Positions 1-8,012 of a stretch of 64,000 bases of DNA are shown here, one piece after another. The DNA is taken from assembly GCA_963715275.1 (NCBI GenBank), contig CAVQSF010000035.1:930001-994000 (forward strand), written 5' to 3'. This DNA is from Aureliella sp963715275 (lineage in GTDB: Bacteria > Planctomycetota > Planctomycetia > Pirellulales > Pirellulaceae). The position numbers and the translations under genes are program-made. Numbering within the stretch: position 1 is the stretch's first letter; every line of letters starts with the position of its first letter. The notes under the pieces were generated by a model, which saw only the letters and a list, made by a program, of their open reading frames with translations, made no database searches and was not told where the DNA came from.

Positions 1-842
1 GCGCTCAGATAATAGGGCACTTGTTCGGGTGGCACCAAGCCGGTGAACATAAAGTGATTCTGCATCCCTGCCGCTCTAATTTGGTCTTCAAAACGCGGAC
101 GAAAAATGCCGTCCCCTACCAGCAAGAACTTGCAGTTCGGATTCCGCGAGATGACCTCCCTAGCCGCCGCGATCAGATATTCGTGTCCCTTCAACTTAAA
201 CAATCTCGCGATCTTGCCGAAGACCACGTCTTGCTCCGAGTAACCCAGTGCCCGGCGCGCTTCAGCTCGAAATTGCCCACATTGAACGAAAGGCTCCACA
301 TCCATGCCGGAATAAATCGTGGTGAATTTATCGCGTTCGGCGACGCCCGCGTCGACCATCAGGTCGGTCATCGCGTCCGCTACACTGATGATGTGATGAC
401 AGCGTCTGGCAGCCCAGCGTTCCAGTCGAATGAATAGATTTCTCGTGAGTGCATTTTGGTAGGGATGGAATGGGGCGCCATGCACGGTATGAATCACGAT
501 GGGAGAGTTCAAGTTCCAGGCCGCGGCACGCCCTAGGAATCCTCCTTTGGCACTGTGCGTATGGACGACGTCTGGCCCGAATTCCCGGAGTGCTTTGCCG
601 ATTTCACGATAGGCTTGCCAGTCACGCGTCGGATGGATGGGGCGCCGGAGCATGTCGATTAGTCGGACGTTTAATCCCCCTGCCCTGCCCTGATCCAACA
701 ACTGCCCTTCGGGTCCCAGGGCCGGGCCGGTAATTAGCAACACGTCGTCGCCAAAGTCATTGATCAAGTCCAGGCAATTATAAAGCGTATTCTCTTGCGC
801 TCCTCCGATAATCATTCTGGTGATGACGTGGGCTACCCGCAT
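1..842 (-). CDS. Glycosyltransferase family 4 protein (C-terminus beyond the window edge)
   Basis: The reverse strand reads an open frame from the ATG at 842 to the window edge, with no stop inside. It begins MRVAHVITRMIIGGAQENTL, the typical GT-B/GT4 opening with the glycine-rich GGAQ loop, and continues through DVVHTHSAKGGFLGR and IIHTVHG-type segments to IYSGMD and a KGHEYLI-type segment that begins the second Rossmann domain. Such enzymes transfer a sugar from a nucleotide donor to lipid or polysaccharide acceptors at the cytoplasmic membrane; donor and acceptor cannot be told. About 280 residues are present of a usual 370-400. A G-rich repeat motif occurs inside the gene at 676-692 and encodes a Gly/Ala/Arg/Gln patch. 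The family call is firm. Confidence 0.88.
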   Translation of the reverse strand, partial: MRVAHVITRMIIGGAQENTLYNCLDLINDFGDDVLLITGPALGPEGQLLDQGRAGGLNVRLIDMLRRPIHPTRDWQAYREIGKALREFGPDVVHTHSAKGGFLGRAAAWNLNSPIVIHTVHGAPFHPYQNALTRNLFIRLERWAARRCHHIISVADAMTDLMVDAGVAERDKFTTIYSGMDVEPFVQCGQFRAEARRALGYSEQDVVFGKIARLFKLKGHEYLIAAAREVISRNPNCKFLLVGDGIFRPRFEDQIRAAGMQNHFMFTGLVPPEQVPYYLS

Positions 843-921
843 CTTCGACGACTCTCCGTATGTATTCGACCAAGTGGCGAGTGCATCGGCATGAGCCGAC
901 CGGTTCTATTATTCTTAATCT

Positions 922-1806
922 TCAATACAGAACTTCAAGCAAGCACAAGCCTTGCGGCGGCGCGGTAGCCCCGGCCACTTGCCGATCTTTGGCGGCGAAT
1001 ACTTGGGGAATCCAACTGGGCGGTTGCCGGCCAACGCCCACCTGGACCAGCGTACCGACGATATTGCGCACCATATTGTAAAGAAAACCATTGGCTTCGA
1101 TATCAATGGTGACTAGCTTTCCGTCCAGGTGTGGCGCGCAATCAATGTTGAGCGCGCGTACATGACGAATGCTGCTCTGGCGAGGACTTCCCGTGGACTC
1201 GAAGCTGCAAAAATCGTGTTCCCCCAGGATGTAGTGCCCAGCGGCCCGCATGTCCTCCAGAGACAAGCGTCTACGGATCCACCAATGTGTTCTGGCATGC
1301 AGCGGATCGCCTTTACGGGAAGAATAAATCTGATAGCGATAGCGCTTTCCGCAACTGTCCCGCAACGGATGAAAACCGATTGGCACTTCCTGCGATTCGC
1401 GCACCACGATATCCAGGGGCAGCTTCGTGTTCATAGCAAAGGCGATGTTTTCCGCCGCGGCTTGCCAACGACTGGTCCTAAACATGACCGATTGTCCCAG
1501 GGCATGTACGCCTGTGTCGGTGCGACTGCTGGCATAGGCCGTCAAGCTCTTTTCACCGGTAATAGCGCACATCGCACGTTCCACGTGGGCTTGGATGGTC
1601 GGCTGATCCGGTTGTCGCTGCCAACCAAAATAGTTGGTGCCGTCGTACGCGACCGTTAACAGGAAGGCACGCAACGCAGGTTGCGTTTCCCGGCGAACAT
1701 CCGCGGCAATTGGGGAGTGCCCCGAAGGCTGGCCGGTTGAGTTCGAAGCGGAATTCGCGGACTTGTGGTCGGGTATCGTTTCGTGGGACGAATTAGGCAG
1801 ACACAT
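922..1806 (-). CDS. truA: tRNA pseudouridine(38-40) synthase TruA
   Basis: Isomerises uridine to pseudouridine at positions 38-40 of the tRNA anticodon stem. The catalytic aspartate lies in SSRTDTGVHALGQ, and other TruA signatures are visible (VAYDGTNYFGWQRQ, CGKRYRYQIY, FLYNMVRNIVGTLVQVG). From the ATG at 1806 the protein has 294 residues; homology starts near residue 46, so the first 45 are an unusual Ser/Pro-rich extension. A TTG at 1674 would give a family-sized protein of about 250 residues. The 1806 start overlaps the 3' end of asd by 14 bases, which suggests translational coupling. The function is secure and the start is not. Confidence 0.93.
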   Translation of the reverse strand: MCLPNSSHETIPDHKSANSASNSTGQPSGHSPIAADVRRETQPALRAFLLTVAYDGTNYFGWQRQPDQPTIQAHVERAMCAITGEKSLTAYASSRTDTGVHALGQSVMFRTSRWQAAAENIAFAMNTKLPLDIVVRESQEVPIGFHPLRDSCGKRYRYQIYSSRKGDPLHARTHWWIRRRLSLEDMRAAGHYILGEHDFCSFESTGSPRQSSIRHVRALNIDCAPHLDGKLVTIDIEANGFLYNMVRNIVGTLVQVGVGRQPPSWIPQVFAAKDRQVAGATAPPQGLCLLEVLY

Positions 1807-2821
1807 TGGACAGACTGTCCGCGACTAGCTTGGCAATTTGCACTGCATTCGTAGCCGCTCCCTTTCTGAGGTTGTCACTGACGCACCAGAAGCTAATCCC
1901 ACACGGTTCGACCAAGTCCTTGCGTACCCGACCGACGAACACATCCGGCTTGCCGGCGCAGGTCGTGGGCATCGGATAGCGCTTCTCTGCAAGGTCATCC
2001 ACCAGTGTTACTCCTGGGGCGGCACGAAACAACTCGAGGACGGCAGCCAAAGATAGTGGTTCATCGGTTTCACAATAAATAGATTCACTGTGACCGATTT
2101 GCACCGGCACACGCACACACGTGGCATTGATCGAGATCGAGTCATCACCCAATATCTTGTGGGTTTCAAGGACCATCTTCATTTCTTCCGACGTGAAGCC
2201 ATCCTGCTTGTGGGATCCAATCTGCGGAATCAGGTTGAAGGCGATGTCGTGCGGAAATTGCTTGACCTTGGGTCGATCACCGCCGAGCACGCGCCGCGAG
2301 TTTTCGGTCAGTTCCGTCTGAGCTGCCAAGCCGGCGCCACTCACCGCCTGGTAGGTGCTAACCACCACACGTCGCAAGCCGGCGGCGTCCATCAAGGGTT
2401 TGAGAGCTACCACCATTTGCGTCGTACTGCAGTTCGGACTAGCGATAATCCCCTGATGCCTTTGTATGGCGTTCGCATTGACCTCAGGAATGACCAGCGG
2501 AACATCGGGATGCATGCGGAAGAACGCACTTTCGTCGACGACCACGGCCCCCCGTTCCACGGCCCATGGTACGAACTCCGCAGCCACCTCGTCGGGCGTG
2601 CTGGCGATGACCACATCGATACCTTCGAAAGCCTCGGGCTCCAACAGCTCAACCGTGATTTCACGTGAGGACGAAAACTTGACGACCTTGCCGGCCGAAC
2701 GCGGCGATGCCAGCAACTTCAAGGAACTAAAGTCGAGGCCCTGTTGGCGGATTTCCTCGAGCACAATTTGACCAACCGCGCCGGTCGCTCCGACTACTGC
2801 GAAATGTTTATTGGCGGTCAT
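1793..2821 (-). CDS. asd: Aspartate-semialdehyde dehydrogenase
   Basis: Reduces aspartyl phosphate to aspartate semialdehyde with NADPH, the branch point toward lysine, threonine and methionine. The N-terminal NADP loop is VVGATGAVGQ and the catalytic cysteine is in SPNCSTTQ. An RVPVQIGHSESIY-type substrate segment follows. The frame stays open back to 2980, but homology begins at the ATG at 2821, which follows a purine-rich stretch; the 53 extra upstream residues are not family-like. With this start the protein has 342 residues, the usual length. It precedes truA with a 14-base overlap. dapB (28288) and thrC (18252) of the same pathway are elsewhere in the window. Confidence 0.95.
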   Translation of the reverse strand: MTANKHFAVVGATGAVGQIVLEEIRQQGLDFSSLKLLASPRSAGKVVKFSSSREITVELLEPEAFEGIDVVIASTPDEVAAEFVPWAVERGAVVVDESAFFRMHPDVPLVIPEVNANAIQRHQGIIASPNCSTTQMVVALKPLMDAAGLRRVVVSTYQAVSGAGLAAQTELTENSRRVLGGDRPKVKQFPHDIAFNLIPQIGSHKQDGFTSEEMKMVLETHKILGDDSISINATCVRVPVQIGHSESIYCETDEPLSLAAVLELFRAAPGVTLVDDLAEKRYPMPTTCAGKPDVFVGRVRKDLVEPCGISFWCVSDNLRKGAATNAVQIAKLVADSLSNVSA

Positions 2822-2980
2822 TCTTTCGGTTTCTCTCAGATTGTTTTTCGTTTCAAGCGGACAGCAGAAGTCTAATTGAGTTTTCGCTGATCGCAAAGGT
2901 GCGGGCACCAATAGCCCGCCCAAACGACGCCCATGTTTCCGCCAGTCAAGCCCTTGATGCTCACATCGGCCGATCGCCAA

Positions 2981-3982
2981 CTATCGCATTTGGTCCGCGA
3001 GCGAATTGACGGCAAGTCCCGAGCCTGAACCAGTTTGCTGGGCAATGTTGGACGACATGGGCAGATAACGCTGGGTTTCCTCGAGCAGCGGATCATTACT
3101 GGTTCCAGCGTCGAACATTTGGCTATCAAGAGCCTGGGCAATTAGCCGAGGATCAGCCCACTCCGTTACCAACTCTAAATCAGCCGTATAGCCTTGGGGG
3201 CTAGGCTCTTCCGGTAGCCTGCGAAACTCGGCTCGGTGCAGCCAATAGCGAATGGCGTCATCCTGCTCCGGCTTGCCGATCGCGACCAGGACCTGCGTGG
3301 GCAACAGCGCCGACTGATTGGGAGCAAACAGCTCGGAGTCAATGATGGTATCCGAGCGGATTGGCGCAGGCTCGGTAGCTAGCTTGCCACGCAGAAACCA
3401 GACGGGAACTTTCCCAAGCTGGCCGGCTTTGACGTCATCCCAGACGTATTGCAAGCAGAGTTTGCGAATGGATTCCGCTTGTCCACCAATAGCCAAATAC
3501 ATGGCTACTTTGGGATCGTAGACGGTTTCGTTATTAATTACGAGTCGATCACGAATCTTGTCCAGGTCGATGATGGTGCGTTTGGCTTTGCCGCTAATGC
3601 TCTCCAGTGTGTGTAGCAACTGGCCGTCGCTTATCTGGCGCAAAACATTGATGGAGTCTCCAGCTGCCAGCTGCAAGTTCAGCTTGAGCTTTCCGCTCCC
3701 CTGCCCTGCTCTGACATATGTTCCGAAACCGCTGATCTGTTGATCGTAAACCTTGATCTGTTGTCGAATGCGGCAGTGTACCGGCGGACCCCATACCGAT
3801 TCGTGAAGTGCCATATGTAACAAGCGTACAGCGACTTCCCCCATTTCCGGAGAGGTCGAGACGGCTGCCGGTTCCGGAGTTTGCGCTGCGGCTGGACTGT
3901 GCGAGAGGCACCAAGGAAAGCCGCAAAGCAGTGCTAGCAAAGCCGTTTTACCAGCATTGCCGGGCTTCAATGTGCTCCACAT
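2981..3982 (-). CDS. Secreted protein of unknown function
   Basis: A 333-residue protein with a signal peptide (hydrophobic ALLALLCGFPWCL, then SPAAAQ, a likely signal peptidase I site near residue 34). The mature part contains RLLHMALHESVWGPPVHCRIRQQ, GSGKLKLNLQLAAGD and VPVWFLRGKL stretches of alternating beta character. This loosely recalls lipoprotein-carrier (LolA-like) or DUF1571-type planctomycete proteins, but no motif proves it. It lies 159 bases upstream of asd on the same strand and is divergent from the lipoprotein gene at 4250. A copy of the recurrent G-rich motif (3696-3713) encodes VRAGQGSGK. The coding call is firm and the function unknown. Confidence 0.75.
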   Translation of the reverse strand: MWSTLKPGNAGKTALLALLCGFPWCLSHSPAAAQTPEPAAVSTSPEMGEVAVRLLHMALHESVWGPPVHCRIRQQIKVYDQQISGFGTYVRAGQGSGKLKLNLQLAAGDSINVLRQISDGQLLHTLESISGKAKRTIIDLDKIRDRLVINNETVYDPKVAMYLAIGGQAESIRKLCLQYVWDDVKAGQLGKVPVWFLRGKLATEPAPIRSDTIIDSELFAPNQSALLPTQVLVAIGKPEQDDAIRYWLHRAEFRRLPEEPSPQGYTADLELVTEWADPRLIAQALDSQMFDAGTSNDPLLEETQRYLPMSSNIAQQTGSGSGLAVNSLADQMR

Positions 3983-4206
3983 AGTCAGGTTGTACCGGAT
4001 TTATCAAAGAAAACAGTCATAACACGCCGAACATACTCCCACGGAGACAATTCGCTAGCGCTCCACAACCGCGCTAACCTTGATCGTCACCTTGGATGCC
4101 TGAGTTTGCGGATCATAGAAACTCTGTGACTTCGACGTCCAGGCGAATCGATTGCAAATTGATCGCCAATAAACTCACTCAGAATCGTTTCGATTGGCGG
4201 CGGGCG

Positions 4207-4221
4207 CCGGTTCGAAACCGG
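4207..4221. other. Small inverted repeat in the leader of the 4250 gene
   Basis: CCGGTT and AACCGG arms of six bases flank a CGA loop, about 30 bases upstream of the ATG at 4250, in the region between divergent genes. It could form a short hairpin in the 5' leader. No function is assigned; it was also considered and rejected as the T-arm of a tRNA. Confidence 0.35.
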
Positions 4222-4249
4222 TCGTTTTGCCAAAACTAGGGGGTTAGGC

Positions 4250-5416
4250 ATGAGAATGCGTGTTTTCCTAACGCTAACCATAGCGGCGTCGAGCTGCTTT
4301 ATGGGTTGCACTCCGGTCAGACACAATCTGCCGCCGGCTCAACGCTTACTTGAGCCTGGTCCGGGAGTCGGTGGGCCGGGACCTGGAGTCCTCACTCCGG
4401 ATGTTGTTCCCGTGTCAGGGATGATCGGCATGGATGGTGGCGTGATGTCCGCCGATGGCTGTATGGTCGATGGTTCGGGAGCTGGCATGGTCATGCCCGG
4501 CGTGGCGGCCAACGTTCAGGTATTGTTCAATCGGCCTGAGGGCATGGAAATCCTGTACGACGTAGTCGGCGACGGCGGCTTCGGAAGCGAACCGCTGTAC
4601 GTGCCGGGTCGCTTGGAATTCCCACAGGGCGGAATCTACCGGCTGAAGCTGACCAATATTCAAGGCCGCGAAGGGGTCGAGCTCTACCCAACGGTCGAGG
4701 TGGCTAATGCGAATCCCAGGACGGCCGCTTACCTGGCGCACAATGCAATTCCCATCCAGTTCACCACGGATGATTTTGAACAAGTGTTGACGGGCAACTT
4801 CGTTACGAAGGTGATCTACTTGCCCGATCCTGAATTCCAAGGTGACGCCTTAGTGGGCGTGGACGTTTTGGTTAGCAATCGGCTGGATCCCGGACTTGAT
4901 CCGATCCAGGAAGCCGATCGCCGCGGTGCGATTCTGGCGATCATTCGCATCGGTAACAAGGACATTGAGCTAGCTGGAGTCGGCTCAGCCGGCGGCTACG
5001 CTGGCATGGGTAGTATGGCTGGTATGCCGATGATGTGCGGTCCGGATGGCTGCATGCCCGGCGGTGGTATTCCTGCTTCCCTGCCAGGCTATGTGGCTGG
5101 TGTCACCAGTCCTCAGTACGGCATGACCTACAGCGGAACTCCCATCGGCTTGCCTGGACCACCCCATATTCCATTGGGAACGCCGGCTGGCCTCAAGAGC
5201 CACACGATGCGTAATACGACACATCGGCACATTCCGGATCCGGTGTCCCATATGAAAATCAATGTCCGCCAGGTACCCGGGCAAAGTTACCCGCTGCCTG
5301 CCAGTCGCGTGAGCATTCGTGAGCAAAACATCCGCCCAGGTGGACCGACAACTCACGCTCCGTTCGGCAGTCAGTCGATTCCTTCGGCGGATCCAGCCTA
5401 CTGCCCACCGCAGTAA
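4250..5416 (+). CDS. Lipoprotein with Met/Gly-rich segments, paralogue of the next gene
   Basis: A 388-residue lipoprotein: a short signal peptide ends in FMGC, a lipobox, so it should be lipidated and cut by LspA. The N-terminal linker is rich in Gly, Pro and Met. A folded core of about residues 85-245 (RPEGMEILYD, GGIYRLKLTNI, GVELYPTVEV, FVTKVIYLPD, AILAIIRIGNKD) recurs in the neighbouring 5575 protein, so the two are paralogues. After the core come a second Met/Gly/Cys segment (GSMAGMPMMCGPDGCMPGGG) and a basic, His-rich tail with NVRQVPGQSYPLPASRV. The start is supported by a GGGGG stretch ahead of the ATG. No enzyme motif is visible; a structural or envelope role is a guess. Confidence 0.8.
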   Translation: MRMRVFLTLTIAASSCFMGCTPVRHNLPPAQRLLEPGPGVGGPGPGVLTPDVVPVSGMIGMDGGVMSADGCMVDGSGAGMVMPGVAANVQVLFNRPEGMEILYDVVGDGGFGSEPLYVPGRLEFPQGGIYRLKLTNIQGREGVELYPTVEVANANPRTAAYLAHNAIPIQFTTDDFEQVLTGNFVTKVIYLPDPEFQGDALVGVDVLVSNRLDPGLDPIQEADRRGAILAIIRIGNKDIELAGVGSAGGYAGMGSMAGMPMMCGPDGCMPGGGIPASLPGYVAGVTSPQYGMTYSGTPIGLPGPPHIPLGTPAGLKSHTMRNTTHRHIPDPVSHMKINVRQVPGQSYPLPASRVSIREQNIRPGGPTTHAPFGSQSIPSADPAYCPPQ

Positions 5417-5472
5417 AGCTGGCATGATCAACTGGAACTGGGGATCTACTTGATTCCCAGTGAATGAGGTCA

Positions 5473-5495
5473 GGCTCCGTGTTCAACGCGGAGCC
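5473..5495. other. Hairpin downstream of the 4250 gene
   Basis: Perfect seven-base arms GGCTCCG and CGGAGCC flank a nine-base loop, 57 bases after the stop of the 4250 gene. No T-run follows, so it is more likely an mRNA 3'-end stabilising hairpin placed before the true terminator at 5523. Confidence 0.5.
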
Positions 5496-5522
5496 GCTCG
5501 CTAGGCAACGACAATGAGTGAG

Positions 5523-5558
5523 GCGATCGAGAAATGAAAATTTTCTCGATCGCTTTTT
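5523..5558 (+). terminator. Rho-independent terminator between the two paralogous genes
   Basis: Perfect 12-base arms GCGATCGAGAAA (5523-5534) and TTTCTCGATCGC (5542-5553) enclose a seven-base loop and are followed directly by TTTTT (5554-5558). It ends transcription of the 4250 gene only 17 bases before the next start codon at 5575. The downstream gene would then depend on read-through or on a promoter overlapping the stem-loop. Confidence 0.85.
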
Positions 5559-5574
5559 CCCGAGATCAAGGACC

Positions 5575-6435
5575 ATGGCCGTGTCGCTGACTAAAGCCGC
5601 AGCAGGCTTTCTCTGGAAACTGTCGGCAGTGCTTGCCATGTATGTCGGTTGTGGGATTTCCGCAATCCACGCACAGGCTTTCAATCGTCTCGGCCCGGGC
5701 GGTATGCCCAAGGTCCATTACTTTCAAGATGCCCAACAGGCGCCGGGCTCGGTGGCAGCCGCTCAAATCTTGCGGCAGATTCCGGGTGCGGGCACCTTTC
5801 AAGCCGTTTCGATATCCGGCCCGGAAAAACTAAAAATCGGGCTCGCTCAGGCCGGCACGTTTCTAGCGCCCATCGACGCTCCTGTTATCACGGGCATGCT
5901 GGTCGGAGCCGTCTATCGGTTTCGCGTTACCGGCATTCCGTTTCGCCCCGGCGAGGAGCTCTACCCGAGTGTGGAAGTGATAGATCGCATCTTTGCACCG
6001 GCAGGCAGGGAACACCGTTTTCCAATCCCAATTGTCTTGACACAAGAGGACCTGCAACTGGCGCTGGACGGAGCGTTAGTCACGCGAGTGATCTATCTGG
6101 AAGACAGCGAGATTGCCGAACCGATTGCCGCGCTACCAGGCTCACAACGTACGGTGGATGTTGATCCCGCAGACAACGCGTTGAAAACCGCCGACCAATT
6201 GGGGCGTCCAGTCGCGATCCTGAGGATCGGTTCCCGAGTGCCAGCGGATCTGACCGGAGATCTCTCGCATTTCCTTTACGGCTGTCCTCCCTGGATCCCG
6301 CTGCCAACCGCGCCCTCTAGAGAGCAGTTAATTACATCAGGGGCTTGGCCCGAAATTGAGACATCGCCGGCCGTTGAGCCTATGCGCTCGGAAGCGCCCG
6401 GAGAAAACTATCCGCGTATTCCTCTGGGGAACTAG
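5575..6435 (+). CDS. Secreted paralogue of the 4250 lipoprotein
   Basis: The ATG at 5575 is preceded by AAGGA and gives 286 residues; the frame extends upstream to 5518 but only through the terminator. A signal peptide (FLWKLSAVLAMYVGCGISAIHAQA) is clear; the likely cut is after AIHA, so this copy may be secreted rather than lipidated. The core matches the preceding protein position by position: GAVYRFRVTGI, GEELYPSVEV, LVTRVIYLED, PVAILRIGSRV. The Met-rich segments of the paralogue are missing. It sits between the 4250 protein and the DUF11 lipoprotein on the same strand. Function unknown; recent duplication with divergence is inferred. Confidence 0.8.
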   Translation: MAVSLTKAAAGFLWKLSAVLAMYVGCGISAIHAQAFNRLGPGGMPKVHYFQDAQQAPGSVAAAQILRQIPGAGTFQAVSISGPEKLKIGLAQAGTFLAPIDAPVITGMLVGAVYRFRVTGIPFRPGEELYPSVEVIDRIFAPAGREHRFPIPIVLTQEDLQLALDGALVTRVIYLEDSEIAEPIAALPGSQRTVDVDPADNALKTADQLGRPVAILRIGSRVPADLTGDLSHFLYGCPPWIPLPTAPSREQLITSGAWPEIETSPAVEPMRSEAPGENYPRIPLGN

Positions 6436-6543
6436 TCGGTGATGCGCAAGCCAGGGAGCGAGCGCTGCCAGGCAGGTCACCGCCTAGCTCCGGGTAAGGA
6501 CAAGGCGACGTGCAGGGAATATAAATTCGTGAAGGAAAATCGC

Positions 6544-7941
6544 GTGTCAATACAATTCATGAATTGCAAGTCGATCCGCGGGACGAGACTGTCCACCGGA
6601 CGGTCGCCACGGCAACACCGCCTTGCGCATTGGCTGCTGACCGCTCCCCTGCTGACCGCTTTGGGATGTAGCACACTTGGTGACGGTTCCTTCGGACGGC
6701 TAGCTTGGCCGCATTCGCGCAGCCCGGTTGCTACTTCTGTCGAGAGTTTCCCCGAGGGTAATTCCAGTTTCGAGGAACGTCCCCAGGCAGCTGGACTAAC
6801 GGCTGAATATGGCATGCAACGACAGGCGGCTCAGCCTACGATCGAAGAGGTGACCATCAACTCCACTCCAGCTTCGGCGACTTTGGCCGAGGTCGTACCG
6901 GCAGCCTATACGGAGCCGCTGGTCGCGATCGTGGCGCCGGAATGCCAGGATGTTCAGTACTGTGGGCCGGGCTGCGTGGGGGGATGCCGGGGAGAGTGCG
7001 CGAATGGTTCGTCTGACAACCCATATCGAATGAACGCTCAGGAGTATGTATTTGACGGTGGCGACCAACAGCCCACGGTCATTATCCGTGAGGATTGGAG
7101 TTCCGAAGGCATTGACCCCACAGACACCGTCGCTTACTACGAAACGGAGGACGGGCTGGTCTGTGTGAAGCCCACCAACCGCGTGCCCATTTATGCCCCG
7201 CGTTTTGGGGCAGTACGGCAGGTTCGCGGCGCCATGCTAGCCGAGCGCTCGGTGGGGGCACAGCGAATTCTAGCTCCCGTCGCGCCCGGGCGTTTTGATG
7301 AATTGGACCTGGCAGGCACGGTGATGCAGCCCGTCGCTCCCCTGGGCGAAGAGCAAGTCAAGTTGATTGACGCGTTTCAGGAAAACAAGGCCGGAACACC
7401 GGTTGAGCAAGTCTTGCCGCCGCAGCGTATGAGTGAGGCCCGAGTGCCCTTCGAGAATATCGATGTGCTGGCCATTGGACGCATTACCGATGAGGAAATC
7501 GCTGTCTTGGGACAATTTCTGCAGAATGCGCGTACCTGGTTCAAGCCGGAGTTGCTGGAGGTCTTGGTCAACGGCCAGGAGACCTCTCTCCTGTCGAAAG
7601 TCAAGAGCCCGCAGGATGTTCTGGTCTACGAGCCACCCGGTGACAAGTGCGCGCTGCGAATCTGCAAAACAGCATCGCACACCATTGCTGATTCTGGCGA
7701 TACAATCCGATTTACAATTCGTTTCGACAATGCTGGTGTGACGCAAATCCGGAACGCGGTTATTTTGGATAGCCTTTCACCCCGGTTGGAGTATATTGAC
7801 GGTAGCCAGCAGAGTAGCGTTGAAGTGCGATTTACCACCGAGCCTAACGAGGTTGGTTCGCAGATTCTTAAGTGGGAGATTACCTCCCCCATGGAACCGA
7901 ACGAAGGCGGGGCAATCAGTTTCGATTGTTTAGTTCGGTAG
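6544..7941 (+). CDS. Lipoprotein with C-terminal DUF11 repeat domain
   Basis: The GTG at 6544 has AAGGA about eight bases upstream and yields 465 residues; the in-frame ATG at 6559 is the alternative, and the frame extends to 6439 without support. The signal peptide ends in LTALGC, a lipobox. A Cys/Gly cluster (CQDVQYCGPGCVGGCRGEC) follows an extended linker. The last 95 residues (ICKTASHTIADSGDTIRFTI, then NAVILDSLSPRLEYI) form a DUF11-type immunoglobulin-like domain, common in surface and envelope proteins. It comes 108 bases after the paralogous secreted gene. A cell-surface structural role is likely, not shown. Confidence 0.82.
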   Translation: MSIQFMNCKSIRGTRLSTGRSPRQHRLAHWLLTAPLLTALGCSTLGDGSFGRLAWPHSRSPVATSVESFPEGNSSFEERPQAAGLTAEYGMQRQAAQPTIEEVTINSTPASATLAEVVPAAYTEPLVAIVAPECQDVQYCGPGCVGGCRGECANGSSDNPYRMNAQEYVFDGGDQQPTVIIREDWSSEGIDPTDTVAYYETEDGLVCVKPTNRVPIYAPRFGAVRQVRGAMLAERSVGAQRILAPVAPGRFDELDLAGTVMQPVAPLGEEQVKLIDAFQENKAGTPVEQVLPPQRMSEARVPFENIDVLAIGRITDEEIAVLGQFLQNARTWFKPELLEVLVNGQETSLLSKVKSPQDVLVYEPPGDKCALRICKTASHTIADSGDTIRFTIRFDNAGVTQIRNAVILDSLSPRLEYIDGSQQSSVEVRFTTEPNEVGSQILKWEITSPMEPNEGGAISFDCLVR

Positions 7942-8012
7942 GCGTTGAACTGCGGGCGGCTCTAGCAGCATTGCGAAGTCCCGTAGAAAAACACGCTTGG
8001 TATCCTTGCCCC

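Noticed and set aside
2822..2980. A 53-residue N-terminal extension of asd
   Set aside because: Family homology starts at the ATG at 2821 with a purine-rich leader; the extension has no matching sequence and would fill the gap to the next gene by chance.
4207..4221. GGTTCGAAACC looked like the T-arm of a tRNA
   Set aside because: No acceptor stem, D-arm or anticodon arm could be built around it; it is a simple inverted repeat.
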